In this document: piece by piece, positions 1 to 9,207 of the stretch | How positions within the stretch are numbered: position 1 is the first letter of the stretch | How the letters are laid out: every line of letters begins with the position of its first letter | Assembly: GCF_000715205.1 (NCBI RefSeq) | Contig: NZ_JOTP01000001.1 | Coordinates: 1 to 64,000 of the forward strand | DNA: 64,000 nucleotides | Source: Bacillus zhangzhouensis | Lineage (GTDB): Bacteria; Bacillota; Bacilli; Bacillales; Bacillaceae | Direction: 5' to 3' | Program-made: the position numbers and the translations under genes | The notes under the pieces: model-generated | The model's database searches: none | What the model was told of the DNA's origin: nothing | Seen by the model: only the letters and a program-made list of their open reading frames with translations

Positions 1-30
1 AAAAAAAAATCTAAATTTTCTCGACATACG

Positions 31-60
31 TGCCCCTCTTTATCGAGGGGTTTTCCTTTT
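31..60 (+). terminator. Rho-independent terminator of an upstream plus-strand gene
   Basis: A GC-rich stem CCCCTC/GAGGGG with a 6-nt loop is followed by TTTTCCTTTT on the plus strand. The T-run lies only on this side, so it should end a gene lying left of the window rather than the minus-strand gene at 59-289. Confidence 0.7.
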
Positions 61-289
61 ATTGCGCATCTTCCTTCGGCATTAAATTACTGAGGTGCGT
101 TAAATCCTTCAAGATATGGGTGCTGCTGCTGTCGAGCAGTACTTTTAAATAACGGATATCACCATATTTCGGATGAGACGGATGAATTGTCTCCAGCTCC
201 TTGATCATATCGCTGTTCATGCTTTTCTGTTTCTGTATAAGGTCTAAAAGCGTTTGGGCCGTGTGGTGAGAATTATGATGATCTGTCAA
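59..289 (-). CDS. Small conserved hypothetical protein, 76 aa
   Basis: The predicted product is a soluble, charged, mostly helical protein with a His-rich N terminus, no signal peptide and no membrane segment. I do not recognise a domain. The start is a TTG codon preceded at 8 nt by AGGGGGT, a good Bacillus ribosome-binding site, which supports a real gene. By position next to yvlA it may correspond to B. subtilis yvkN, but this is a gene-order guess. It is divergent from the yvl operon. Confidence 0.6.
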   Translation of the reverse strand: MTDHHNSHHTAQTLLDLIQKQKSMNSDMIKELETIHPSHPKYGDIRYLKVLLDSSSTHILKDLTHLSNLMPKEDAQ

Positions 290-418
290 AATAATTACCC
301 CCTATAATGATAATCACCATCTTTTCAACATATTTTAAAGGGTAATCCGTGAAGAATCTACACTTAGGGGGAAAAAGAAATAATTTGTGTCTAAGGTCAT
401 ATGTAAATCGAATGATTT

Positions 419-445
419 TGAAACTTTTTATACGCAATTAACGTA
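419..445 (+). promoter_or_regulatory. SigW-type (ECF) promoter of yvlABCD
   Basis: TGAAAC at 419-424 is separated by 17 nt from CGTA at 442-445, matching the SigW pattern TGAAAC-N16/17-CGTA. In B. subtilis the orthologous yvlABCD operon belongs to the SigW cell-envelope stress regulon, so motif and gene content agree. Confidence 0.85.
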
Positions 446-486
446 TGAGTTAGAAAGGAATTTTCGTCATGAAGGAGCGAATATAT

Positions 487-822
487 ATGAATAGAGATCA
501 GTCGATCATTGCATCTATTTGTTATTTTAGTGTATTTTTTATGCCGTTTATCTTACCGATTGTGGCATATTTTGTAGTAGACCAAAAGGAAACGAAACGG
601 CATGCGATGAGGGCATTTTGGTCACATCTGCTACCAATTGCAACGGGCATTATTTTGGTTTTTGGGTCTATCCCATTTTTACTTGCGACGCAGGCGAGTG
701 ACTCTCTCATTCCAGTCATGACGATGTTTATTTTGTCCTTTTTAGTAGCGATTGGCTTTTTGATCTCTGTTATTTGGAATATCATTCAAGGTATTAAAGT
801 ACTTCAATCTATCAAATCGTAG
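487..822 (+). CDS. yvlA: YvlA, membrane protein of the SigW operon
   Basis: This protein of 111 residues has three hydrophobic segments, at about residues 5-30, 45-65 and 77-100, and is probably an inner-membrane DUF4870-type protein. An in-frame ATG exists at 469, but AAGGAG at 472-477 lies 9 nt before the ATG at 487, so the later start is preferred; it also gives a length close to the 108 residues of B. subtilis YvlA. It is the first gene of yvlABCD behind the SigW promoter, 11 nt ahead of yvlB. The biochemical role is unknown; the context suggests envelope stress. Confidence 0.85.
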   Translation: MNRDQSIIASICYFSVFFMPFILPIVAYFVVDQKETKRHAMRAFWSHLLPIATGIILVFGSIPFLLATQASDSLIPVMTMFILSFLVAIGFLISVIWNIIQGIKVLQSIKS

Positions 823-833
823 GAGGGCTTTGT

Positions 834-1925
834 ATGAATGAAAAAGAACGAATTTTAAAATTAGTAGAAGACGGGACATTATCAGCAAAAGAAGCGATTA
901 CGCTTTTAGAAAAGCTAGAAGAAAGTCAGCCTGTATCATTAGAGAAGTCTACAGCTGATCATACCTTTCATGAAGAAAAAGCTGGAGCAGAAAGTAAAGA
1001 AAACGCCACCGAGAATCTTGGTGCAAAGCTGTTTGGCTGGTTAGATTCTGCGGTGAAAAAGGTAAAAGACGTGGATCTTGATTTGAACTTTGGACAGTCA
1101 GTCGATGTTGATCACATTTTTCAGTTCAAAGATGCTTCACTCTCTCATTTAGATATTCAATTGGCTAACGGCAGTCTCAATGTGATGCCTTGGGACGATA
1201 GAGATATTCGAGCAGAGTGCCATGCGAAAATCTACCGCGCAGAGGATGGAGAGCAGGCAAGACAGCAATTTCTCAATCAATTGGACTGCGGGCTTGAAGG
1301 CGATAAATTTTTTATTCGGACCGAAAAAAAGACGATGAAAGTCAATGTCACTTTATACGTACCGCGTATCCAATACGATAAGATCAAGGTCAAGCTGTTT
1401 AATGGACCGATTCGCGGGGAAAAGCTAATGACAAAAGAACTTGCTGCGAAAACCACAAATGGCGTTGTCTCTTTTGCCTCGTTACAGGCAGAAAAAGTCG
1501 GAATTGAAACAGCAAACGGACAAATTAAACTGGCTGATCACGAGTGTGGTATGATTGAAGTAGAAACCATCAATGGGCTCATTGACCTGCGTGGGAAAAG
1601 TGAATCAATTGATGCCCAGAGCTTTAACGGGAACATTGCTGTCCAGCTGTCGGATGAGAAATGCCGTTCGATCTATGCCAAGACCACGACAGGCAGTGTG
1701 GACGTTCAGATCCCGCGTGCATGTGCAGTGACCGCTGAGCTGAAAAGCAATCTCGGGTCTATCACTCACGATTTGCTTGATGCAGATATGGTTAAAGAGA
1801 AAAATGAAACGTTACAAAAAGAAAAAATGATCAAAGCCAATCAACAGGCAGTGCACAGTATATCCATTTTTGCAGAAACAAAAACAGGTTCAATACAAGT
1901 AAAGCACCAATCAGACAAGGAGTGA
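834..1925 (+). CDS. yvlB: YvlB, DUF4097 beta-strand-repeat protein
   Basis: The 363-residue protein starts with a short helical module (residues 1-28, containing EDGTLSAKEAI) typical of the SHOCT-like head of this family. After a charged linker, a DUF4097 domain from about residue 95 to the end is built of repeated beta-strand units with recurring NG turns such as TTNGVV, TANGQI and TINGLI, characteristic of a beta-helix or adhesin-like fold. No signal peptide is visible, so it is probably cytosolic or peripheral to the membrane with YvlA, YvlC and YvlD. AGGAGGG precedes the ATG. The role within the SigW response is not established. Confidence 0.9.
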   Translation: MNEKERILKLVEDGTLSAKEAITLLEKLEESQPVSLEKSTADHTFHEEKAGAESKENATENLGAKLFGWLDSAVKKVKDVDLDLNFGQSVDVDHIFQFKDASLSHLDIQLANGSLNVMPWDDRDIRAECHAKIYRAEDGEQARQQFLNQLDCGLEGDKFFIRTEKKTMKVNVTLYVPRIQYDKIKVKLFNGPIRGEKLMTKELAAKTTNGVVSFASLQAEKVGIETANGQIKLADHECGMIEVETINGLIDLRGKSESIDAQSFNGNIAVQLSDEKCRSIYAKTTTGSVDVQIPRACAVTAELKSNLGSITHDLLDADMVKEKNETLQKEKMIKANQQAVHSISIFAETKTGSIQVKHQSDKE

Positions 1926-1931
1926 TTCTAC

Positions 1932-2126
1932 ATGAAGAAGCTTTATCGTTCAGCAACAGATAAAAAAATAGCGGGTGTTGTTGGTGGACTTGCCGAATAC
2001 TTAAAAGTTGATGCATCCCTGCTTCGCATTTTAACGGTGATTATCGGATTTATGACAGCATTTATGCCAATCTTCCTGGTTTACTTCATTTGGTATTTTG
2101 TTGTTCCGGAAGAAGGCACTAACTAA
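1932..2126 (+). CDS. yvlC: YvlC, PspC-domain membrane protein
   Basis: This 64-residue protein is a single PspC domain. The family motif [14 protein letters not shown] is at residues 11-24, followed by one membrane segment (about 33-58) and the usual VVPEE end. PspC proteins take part in phage-shock and envelope-stress responses; in B. subtilis this one belongs to the SigW operon. The length equals the family norm. It ends directly before yvlD, implying translational coupling. Confidence 0.92.
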   Translation: MKKLYRSATDKKIAGVVGGLAEYLKVDASLLRILTVIIGFMTAFMPIFLVYFIWYFVVPEEGTN

Positions 2127-2513
2127 ATGCTTAGATATATTGTCAGTATTTTAGTAAATGCATTACTTTTAATCGTTATTGCTGGATATTTTGATTCGGG
2201 CATTCTGCCAGGGCTCGGAAGCGTGTATATTGAAGGATTTGGCGCAGCCATTGTGGCAAGTATCATTTTGTCCTTGCTCAATATTTTAGTGAAGCCCTTT
2301 TTGATCATTTTAACGTTGCCAGTGACTATACTCTCACTAGGATTGTTCTTATTTGTCATTAATGCCATCACACTGATGATGACATCGAGCTTTATGGGCG
2401 ATAGTTTTAACATCGATGGGTTTGGAACGGCCATTTGGATGGCTGTCATTTTATCCATTTTCCATCTACTGATACAAAAAGGAATCGTGGAGCCGTTAGC
2501 GAAAAAAAGCTAA
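2127..2513 (+). CDS. yvlD: YvlD, four-helix membrane protein (phage holin family 4 type)
   Basis: The 128-residue product has four hydrophobic helices and the small-residue pattern ILSLLNILVKPFL that marks the YvlD/DUF360 family of integral membrane proteins. The ATG follows the yvlC stop codon without a gap. The family is related by sequence to putative phage holins, but no lytic function is implied. It is the last gene of the SigW operon; its last codons form the left arm of the terminator. Confidence 0.9.
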   Translation: MLRYIVSILVNALLLIVIAGYFDSGILPGLGSVYIEGFGAAIVASIILSLLNILVKPFLIILTLPVTILSLGLFLFVINAITLMMTSSFMGDSFNIDGFGTAIWMAVILSIFHLLIQKGIVEPLAKKS

Positions 2514-2523
2514 CGGTTTTTTT
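2493..2523 (+). terminator. Terminator of yvlABCD
   Basis: CCGTTAGC and GCTAACGG form a perfect 8-bp stem around an A-rich loop, followed by seven T residues. The left arm overlaps the end of yvlD. Confidence 0.9.
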
Positions 2524-2564
2524 GTGCAAAATTGTATCGTTTGCCGGTTCCATCTGTCATAAAA

Positions 2565-2602
2565 ACCACCTTCAGGAGACACAATATCCGAAGGGAGGTG
2601 GT
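2565..2602 (+). promoter_or_regulatory. Hairpin covering the yvnB ribosome-binding site
   Basis: ACCACCT at 2565-2571 is exactly complementary to AGGTGGT at 2596-2602, and the second arm lies in the GGGAGGTGG ribosome-binding site of yvnB. Folding would hide the ribosome-binding site. No T-run follows, so this is not a terminator. Control of translation is inferred from complementarity only. Confidence 0.4.
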
Positions 2603-2607
2603 GCACG

Positions 2608-5600
2608 ATGGTGAACGTGAGCAGACAAATAGCGCTTTTATGTTTTTTTATCATTCTTTTTTGTTTTAATCAGCCTGCTTCAGCAGGGCCCTTCATTCAA
2701 ACGCAAGTGAATATACCGGACAAGCCTTTTTCACCGTTTATTTTTGACCAATTTCACGTGGCCGTTCGTCCAGTTCAAGGAAAAAGCCGTGATCTTCAGT
2801 TTCGGGTATCTATTAGTCAGTCAGAACAAATTTTGTCTGCAAACTTGTACTATAAACAAAGTGATGAACTGGGGTACCGATTGATTCCAATGGAACGGTT
2901 ACCTGGAATGAAGCCAGAATTCACAGCAAAAATTCCCCCAGATCAATTATGGAATTCAACGGTTCATTACTATGCAGAGTTCCTTACGCAGAAATCTGTG
3001 ATCAAAACGGCGGAACAATCTGTTCACTTAAACGGATTTGAAGAGGATCTCTCACATATTCCAGATTTACTCATCACGGAGATTGTCGTCAATTCAAAAA
3101 ACCGAAAAGGCAAAGATGCATTTGAATTTATAGAAGTTTATAACACGACACATGCTCCTATCTCTTTTCAACATTATCAGCTGCGCTACCGCAATCCTGC
3201 ACAAGGCACCGAGATGGATGATGTTTATTCATTTCATACAAACCCAGTCACCATTTCACCTGGAAAGCCTTATGTTTTCTGGTTAAGAAAAAAAGGGCAG
3301 GAGCATTTAACAGTAGCGGACTTTAATGGTATGTACAAAAGCCAATTAAAAGAGGGAGAGCATCTATCAGTGATCGAGAGCAAAGGGCTGTCCAATTCCA
3401 AATCTCGTCTTGTCTCGATCACAACAAATATAGGTGAGGAGATTTCTTCAGCAGTATTTCGTTTAAAGCCATCATGGTTTAGCGAGCATAAATCCTTACT
3501 GTTCAAGTATCCGATGGATGGTACGCCGCAAATGAAGCTGATCTCAAAAATTGAGGAAGAGCCAACACCAGGACAAGTGATAAAAGCACAAATTCCATCT
3601 GAAAAAAAAGAAATTTCTCAAGATATTCATAAACCTGTCATTGAAGATATGACGGACAAGAAGCCGGTAAAACCAACTGAAAGTATAGAGATTAAAGCAG
3701 ATGTACAGGATGATCAGTTCGTCAAAACCGTCAAGCTGCGTTATCGAACGAATCGGAAGGATGATTTTAAAGAGATTCTGCTTCAAAAAGATCATAATGA
3801 CCGGCTATTTCATCATATTATCTATTCGCCAGAGCTGATTGGTAAAGAACAGTTGGAATATCAGCTTGAAGGGTCAGACGGCGAAAATCAAGCAATGACG
3901 ATGAAGAAAACGATTGATGTAGAGCAGGTCAGCAAAGCCCACGGTCTGCGATTCAATGTAGAAGAGGGAGATACGGTTTCAGGTATATTCTCATTAAAGG
4001 CAACATCTGATCAGAAAAAAAACATCCAATTGATGATAGATGGAAAGCGAAGTCGACAAGCATTTTCTGCCCTTGAAGCAGATCCATATATTGCATTTGA
4101 TGTCAAAGGGACAAATTTATATTTTAAAAATGGTGTGTCCATAGGTAAGCACTTACTTTCTATTTTTGATGATTCGACAAAAGTGTATCGTACCTATACA
4201 ATGCCAATACCAGAAGCAGAGATGAATCAGACAGGTCCACAAACGATTTCTATTCATGCTGGAACGAAGTCTTCTCCGGTTGACCGGTTGCCTGGGGAGA
4301 ATCACGATGATTTTGAATTGAAAAATGTCAGGATGATTTTATCGAATGGAACTCAAATTGCTCCAGTGAATTCCAAGCCGCAAAAAGAATGGAAGATGGG
4401 AGATGGTGGTAACGCCAAAAAGGTAAGAACCTTTCAATTTGAAATACCAAAAGAGGCTTATGTGTCAACCTATATTCAGTGGGATACAAGAAGGCTGAAA
4501 GAAGGAACGCATTTTATTGAGGCCAAAACCGCAGACGAGCATGCATCTGTACGTGTGAAAGTCGATAACACAGGTCCGAAAATCAAGACCAACATACAAG
4601 CAAATGAACAATATAAAGGAGCCTTTACGTTAAAGGCAAAGGTAACGGATCGTTGGAGTGACATAGAGGACATGAAGGCATTTTTAGATGGTAAACCAGT
4701 TTCTTTGCCTTATCAGACGTCCTCTAGTGAATTAGACCCTGGGGAGCACACGTTTACGATCAAAGCAAAAGATGCCGCAGGAAACATGTCTACTTTGAAA
4801 AAAGAATTCAAGACGGTACATGAACACCCTGAGATACCAGAACGAGTGTCAGATAAGACAAAAGTGGAATCGTCTAAGCAAACCGTGTTAACCAAGGACC
4901 CAACAAATGATAAGTTAGATTATTCATTTTATCGTGCCTACCAATATACATCGCTGCATCCATCAATGAAGATTTTTAAATATGCAGCTGAGACTGAACC
5001 GCCAAAGAGTTTTAACCAAACGGGGGAAATGAGCTTTTCTGATCAAGAAAGGAATCGCATTGCATTTGCTGATGGTAAGGCAGTCGAAACGAAGGATTTA
5101 CAGCGCTTTCCCTATCATCGTTTTCAAATCAAGGTGCATCATCATGTACGTGAAAAGGATGTCGTAGAAGCTGTGTGGAAAGGAAGTTCATTGTCAGGAA
5201 GAAAGGTGACAATGTACGCATGGAATCATCAGCAGGAAAAGTGGGATAAAATCACTCATCACTTTGCAAAGGATCAAAAAGAATTTTACCTTAAAGGACT
5301 GCTGTCGGTCAGACAGTACATGAAGAATCAAACGTTTGATTTACTTGTGCAGGATGAAATCCGCAAAGCGCAAAAGCCATATAAGATGGTATGGATGTCT
5401 GACACACAATATTATGCAAAGAGCTATCCTCATATCTTTAAACAAATGGTCGAATGGATCAGAGATCAAAGAGATAAGTTAAACATTCAATATGTGTTCC
5501 ATACTGGCGATATTGTGGATGATTCAAAGGGTAAGCAATGGAATCGTGCCGATACATTTATGCGTGTGTTAGACGATCATCATATCCCATATGGTGTCTT

Positions 5601-6462
5601 AGCAGGAAATCATGATGTCAGACACAAGGACGGTTTTTATGCGGAATATGGAAGATATTTCGGAGCGAAACGCTTTGCAGAAAAACCTTACTATGGTGAA
5701 TCCTATCAAAACAATCGAGGTCATTATGATCTCATCTCTGCCGGTGGTAATGATTATATGATGGTGTACATGGGATGGGGGATTAAGCAAAATGAAATCG
5801 ATTGGTTAAACCGTGTGATTTCTGAGCATCCAGATCGTATCGTCATTTTAAACTTTCACGAGTATTTGTTAGTGAGTGGCAACCGAAGTTCGATAGGCGA
5901 CCTCATCTTCCACCAAGTGGTGAAACGTCATCCGAATATTGTGGCAGTATTTAGCGGCCACTACCACGGAGCGAGCAGGAAAGTAGATGAACTTGATGAT
6001 GATCATGATGGCAAAGTGGACCGGAAAGTATATCAAATACTTGCTGATTATCAGTCAGGTCCTGAGGGCGGTCAAGGATTTATGAGGTTGATTACAGCGG
6101 ATCAAGAAAAAAATCAACTTCATTTTACAACATACTCACCTTACATGAATCAAGAGCATTTCTATGATCCTAAAACGTATGGAGATCAGGATGAGTTTTC
6201 AATTGATGTGGATTTGACGCCGAAAATGAAATCCGTCAAAACCAATTATTTTGAACTTAATGTATATACAAACGTCCTTCTAGGAGAAGCACGAGGTGTA
6301 AAAAGCGGCAAAAAAGCAAGCTTTGAGTGGAAAGGCTTAAAGCCAAATCAAGACTACTATTGGTATACTGTTGCAAAAGATCGTTTTCAAGGGAAAGCTG
6401 TCTCACCTATATGGAAAATTCATACAAAAAATGATGACGAAACAATATTTCTTCGGAAATAA
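2608..6462 (+). CDS. yvnB: YvnB, giant exported calcineurin-like phosphoesterase
   Basis: The 1284-residue protein (B. subtilis YvnB is 1289) has an N-terminal signal peptide ending near ASA at residue 26. A lamin-tail-like domain follows (about 150-290, opening LLITEIVVNSKNRKG), then several beta-sandwich or Ig-like segments up to about residue 900. The C-terminal part is a calcineurin-like metallophosphoesterase with metal-ligand motifs in order: SDTQ (about 932), GDIVDD (about 966), GNHD (about 1000) and GHYHG (about 1116), followed by a fibronectin-like tail. It should act outside the membrane; the substrate is unknown. No cell-wall sorting signal is seen. It is monocistronic, between the yvlD and nagR terminators. 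Confidence 0.92.
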   Translation: MVNVSRQIALLCFFIILFCFNQPASAGPFIQTQVNIPDKPFSPFIFDQFHVAVRPVQGKSRDLQFRVSISQSEQILSANLYYKQSDELGYRLIPMERLPGMKPEFTAKIPPDQLWNSTVHYYAEFLTQKSVIKTAEQSVHLNGFEEDLSHIPDLLITEIVVNSKNRKGKDAFEFIEVYNTTHAPISFQHYQLRYRNPAQGTEMDDVYSFHTNPVTISPGKPYVFWLRKKGQEHLTVADFNGMYKSQLKEGEHLSVIESKGLSNSKSRLVSITTNIGEEISSAVFRLKPSWFSEHKSLLFKYPMDGTPQMKLISKIEEEPTPGQVIKAQIPSEKKEISQDIHKPVIEDMTDKKPVKPTESIEIKADVQDDQFVKTVKLRYRTNRKDDFKEILLQKDHNDRLFHHIIYSPELIGKEQLEYQLEGSDGENQAMTMKKTIDVEQVSKAHGLRFNVEEGDTVSGIFSLKATSDQKKNIQLMIDGKRSRQAFSALEADPYIAFDVKGTNLYFKNGVSIGKHLLSIFDDSTKVYRTYTMPIPEAEMNQTGPQTISIHAGTKSSPVDRLPGENHDDFELKNVRMILSNGTQIAPVNSKPQKEWKMGDGGNAKKVRTFQFEIPKEAYVSTYIQWDTRRLKEGTHFIEAKTADEHASVRVKVDNTGPKIKTNIQANEQYKGAFTLKAKVTDRWSDIEDMKAFLDGKPVSLPYQTSSSELDPGEHTFTIKAKDAAGNMSTLKKEFKTVHEHPEIPERVSDKTKVESSKQTVLTKDPTNDKLDYSFYRAYQYTSLHPSMKIFKYAAETEPPKSFNQTGEMSFSDQERNRIAFADGKAVETKDLQRFPYHRFQIKVHHHVREKDVVEAVWKGSSLSGRKVTMYAWNHQQEKWDKITHHFAKDQKEFYLKGLLSVRQYMKNQTFDLLVQDEIRKAQKPYKMVWMSDTQYYAKSYPHIFKQMVEWIRDQRDKLNIQYVFHTGDIVDDSKGKQWNRADTFMRVLDDHHIPYGVLAGNHDVRHKDGFYAEYGRYFGAKRFAEKPYYGESYQNNRGHYDLISAGGNDYMMVYMGWGIKQNEIDWLNRVISEHPDRIVILNFHEYLLVSGNRSSIGDLIFHQVVKRHPNIVAVFSGHYHGASRKVDELDDDHDGKVDRKVYQILADYQSGPEGGQGFMRLITADQEKNQLHFTTYSPYMNQEHFYDPKTYGDQDEFSIDVDLTPKMKSVKTNYFELNVYTNVLLGEARGVKSGKKASFEWKGLKPNQDYYWYTVAKDRFQGKAVSPIWKIHTKNDDETIFLRK

Positions 6463-6495
6463 AAAAACTGTGCTTCGATGTAGGAGCACAGTTTA
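6460..6495. terminator. Bidirectional terminator between yvnB and nagR
   Basis: ACTGTGCT and AGCACAGT form an 8-bp stem. Seven A residues precede it, giving a T-run for minus-strand transcripts, and GTTTA follows on the plus strand. It separates two convergent genes. Confidence 0.8.
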
Positions 6496-7218
6496 TCTTT
6501 CCATTGTATGAATGAACTTGTAACGATCCCCTCTATAAACGGAAAGAACATACTCGAATGGAAGGTCGTTTTGAAAATAAGTTGTTCTTGCAATTGATAG
6601 CACAGGCGAGCCGGTTGAAATAGACAGCACGTGAGCTTCTTCCACTGAAGCAACATTGGCTTCAAGTTCCTGTTTTGCATGGGCAATTGCAAGACCAGTG
6701 TGATTTTCCATATATTCATATAAAGAGCCAGTTAAATGTTCCTTTGTTAAATCTCCTGCAAATGTTTCGGGCATATAGCTCGTTTCAATCGCCATTGGCT
6801 CATCATTTGCAAGACGTATTCGTTTTAGTTCATATACAGCATCGTTATTTGAAAGTTGTAAGACTGGTAGCAAGTGCTCAGGACATGCGGTTTTTTTGAA
6901 ATCAATCAGATGGCTTGAAGCTTTGAGCCCCCGTTGGCGCATATCTTCTGTAAAGCCTGTTAAGCCTTGAAGCGGTTGTTCAAACTTTTTTCGGCTAACA
7001 AAGGTGCCTTTTCCTTTTTGGCGATACAAATATCCTTCGTTCACAAGGTTCGATAAAGCTTGTCTGACAGTCATTCGACTAATACCAAAGCGTTCAGCAT
7101 ATTCTCTTTCAGAAGGAATGAGTGTATCAGGTGCTAATGTTCCATCCTCAATCTGCTTTTTTAAATTCTCCATAATCTGATGGTACATCGGAATAGGTGA
7201 CTGCTTATCAATAAACAT
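6493..7218 (-). CDS. nagR: NagR (YvoA), GntR/HutC repressor of amino-sugar genes
   Basis: The 241-residue regulator has an N-terminal winged helix-turn-helix (about residues 5-75, motif ERFGISRMTVRQALSNLV) and a C-terminal UTRA effector domain (about 90-235). In B. subtilis NagR represses nagAB and nagP and is released by glucosamine-6-phosphate or N-acetylglucosamine-6-phosphate. Here it is the third gene of a minus-strand nagA-nagB-nagR unit, 18 nt after nagB, so it should also control its own synthesis through the operator near 9215. Confidence 0.95.
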   Translation of the reverse strand: MFIDKQSPIPMYHQIMENLKKQIEDGTLAPDTLIPSEREYAERFGISRMTVRQALSNLVNEGYLYRQKGKGTFVSRKKFEQPLQGLTGFTEDMRQRGLKASSHLIDFKKTACPEHLLPVLQLSNNDAVYELKRIRLANDEPMAIETSYMPETFAGDLTKEHLTGSLYEYMENHTGLAIAHAKQELEANVASVEEAHVLSISTGSPVLSIARTTYFQNDLPFEYVLSVYRGDRYKFIHTMER

Positions 7219-7236
7219 GTGAAAACCCTCTCGTGT

Positions 7237-7968
7237 TTAGCGTAGTGAACCAGCTTCTCGATCAATGAAAATCGTCACATCCTGATGAAGTTTCAGGGCA
7301 GATGCAGGGAAGTCTGGGTGAATCTCCGTCTGTTCTAAATATTGTATCACTTTCGCTTTTGATTTTCCTGATGCAAGAAGGAGAATTTTTTTGCTTGAAA
7401 GAATGCTCGCAATTCCCATTGTGATGGCATGTGTAGGTACCTCATCAATAGAAGAAAAGTATCTTGCATTTGCTTGACGGGTGTTTTCATCTAATTGAAC
7501 AACATGAGTCTTTGAGTCGAAAGAGGTACCTGGTTCGTTAAAACCAATATGTCCATTTTGTCCGATTCCAAGAAGCTGAAGGTCGATGCCTCCTACATTT
7601 TGAATGAGCTGATCATATCTTAAGCATTCTTCTTCCAAATTAGATGCAGCGCCATTTGGCAGGAAATACTGATCCTGAGGGAGATCAATATGATCAAATA
7701 AATGACGTTTCATGTAGGTCATATAACTGTTTTTATGATCGGGATGAAGTCCTGCGTACTCATCCAAATTGACTGTTCTTGTTTGTTTGAAAGACAATTC
7801 CTTCTCCTTCGCTTGATGCAGTTGAATTAATTCTTTGTAGGTATCGATAGGCGTACCACCAGTTGCTAGGCCGAGCACTGCATCTGGTTTAGATGCGATT
7901 GTGCGCGCAATGAGGGCAGCTGCTTCTTTTCCTAATTGATCTTTATTTTCAAATTCGATGATGTTCAT
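7237..7968 (-). CDS. nagB: NagB, glucosamine-6-phosphate deaminase
   Basis: The enzyme converts glucosamine-6-phosphate to fructose-6-phosphate and ammonia, feeding amino sugars into glycolysis. The 243-residue sequence carries the phosphate-binding GLATGGTP loop near residue 36, the active-site DEYAG near residue 71 and the catalytic segment GIGQNGHIGFNEPG near 135. These match the short, non-allosteric Bacillus type. Its ATG overlaps the nagA stop codon by one base (TGATG), so translation is coupled to nagA. Confidence 0.96.
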   Translation of the reverse strand: MNIIEFENKDQLGKEAAALIARTIASKPDAVLGLATGGTPIDTYKELIQLHQAKEKELSFKQTRTVNLDEYAGLHPDHKNSYMTYMKRHLFDHIDLPQDQYFLPNGAASNLEEECLRYDQLIQNVGGIDLQLLGIGQNGHIGFNEPGTSFDSKTHVVQLDENTRQANARYFSSIDEVPTHAITMGIASILSSKKILLLASGKSKAKVIQYLEQTEIHPDFPASALKLHQDVTIFIDREAGSLR

Positions 7969-9158
7969 CAGTGGTTGGCCTCCTTTTTTTCAAAGACGAT
8001 TTGCCCGCGGCAGATCGTCATCATCAGTTCGCCAGATTGGTCCCAAATGACCAAGTCTGCCAGTTTTCCAACTTCAATAGAACCGAGCTGATGATCAAGC
8101 CCTAGCTGAGTAGCTGCATTGGTTGAGGTCATCTTAGCAATCTCGGTCCACTCACAATGTGTGATCTGTCGCATCCGTTTGACGCCATCTTTCATTCGTA
8201 AAATTGATCCTGCAAGTGTACCATCGGCCAGCAATGCCTTTTCACTACTGACGGTAACAGTCTGACCGCCAAACTCGTATGTTCCATCCCCTAGACCTTT
8301 TGCACGCATTGAGTCTGTGATCATCATCAAACGATCACTTCCTTTTGCCTGATACGCAAGCTTTATAGAAAGAGGATGTGAATGAATGCCATCTGTGATC
8401 AGCTCAATATGAAGGTTCTCGTTTGTAAGAGCAGCACCTACAGCGTTTGGCTCACGATGCTGAAACGAACTCATTGCATTATAAAGGTGCGTCACATGGC
8501 GAGCACCATGCTTTGCTGCTAATTCAATCATGTCATGATGAGCATTCGTATGTCCAATAGAAGGGATGATGTTCTTTTTTTGCAACAGGGAAAGAAAAGC
8601 AAATTCATGGTCTTCCTCAGGTGCAAACGTGACAACTTGAATGAGCTGTTCAGATGCATGTAACCATTTCTCAAAAAGCGGGAGATCAGGCTGTTTAATC
8701 CATTGAGCAGGTTGTGCACCTGCTTTATTTTTAGAAATAAATGGACCTTCGAGGTGGATACCTAAACATTGTGCCTGACTTCCTGCTTGTTCCTCATTAT
8801 ACTGTTTCCAATGAGCGACATTTTTAAGTGCTTGCTCAATCTCTTCATGGTTTTGTGTAATGGTTGTCGCTAAAAAGCTTGTCGTTCCTTCTGACGGTAA
8901 GTTGTCAGCAAGTGTATTCATGGCTTCTGGTGTCGCATCCATCATGTCTGCACCATAGCCGCCATGGATGTGAATATCGATCATTCCGGGAAGTAAATAA
9001 AAGTTTTCCCGGGAAATATATACTTTTTCATAATTTTCTGTCGGTTGTGATGTTGAAATATAGTCAATCTTGCCATCGCGTAAACCGACAAACCCATGTT
9101 TAATGATCTGTGTCTTTGTCACAATATGAATATTGGAGAGCAATAAAGAGCTGCTCAT
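7968..9158 (-). CDS. nagA: NagA, N-acetylglucosamine-6-phosphate deacetylase
   Basis: NagA removes acetate from N-acetylglucosamine-6-phosphate to give the NagB substrate. The 396-residue amidohydrolase shows the metal site IDIHIHGG near residue 60, HLYNAMS near 225 and a C-terminal beta strand set (GKLADLVIWD). AAGGGGG lies ahead of the ATG. It is the promoter-proximal gene of nagA-nagB-nagR, with a NagR-like operator about 50-65 nt upstream. Confidence 0.96.
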   Translation of the reverse strand: MSSSLLLSNIHIVTKTQIIKHGFVGLRDGKIDYISTSQPTENYEKVYISRENFYLLPGMIDIHIHGGYGADMMDATPEAMNTLADNLPSEGTTSFLATTITQNHEEIEQALKNVAHWKQYNEEQAGSQAQCLGIHLEGPFISKNKAGAQPAQWIKQPDLPLFEKWLHASEQLIQVVTFAPEEDHEFAFLSLLQKKNIIPSIGHTNAHHDMIELAAKHGARHVTHLYNAMSSFQHREPNAVGAALTNENLHIELITDGIHSHPLSIKLAYQAKGSDRLMMITDSMRAKGLGDGTYEFGGQTVTVSSEKALLADGTLAGSILRMKDGVKRMRQITHCEWTEIAKMTSTNAATQLGLDHQLGSIEVGKLADLVIWDQSGELMMTICRGQIVFEKKEANH

Positions 9159-9207
9159 GGTTGTGCCCCCTTATTCGTTATCTTTATCTTTAGTTTACCC
9201 TTTTTAA

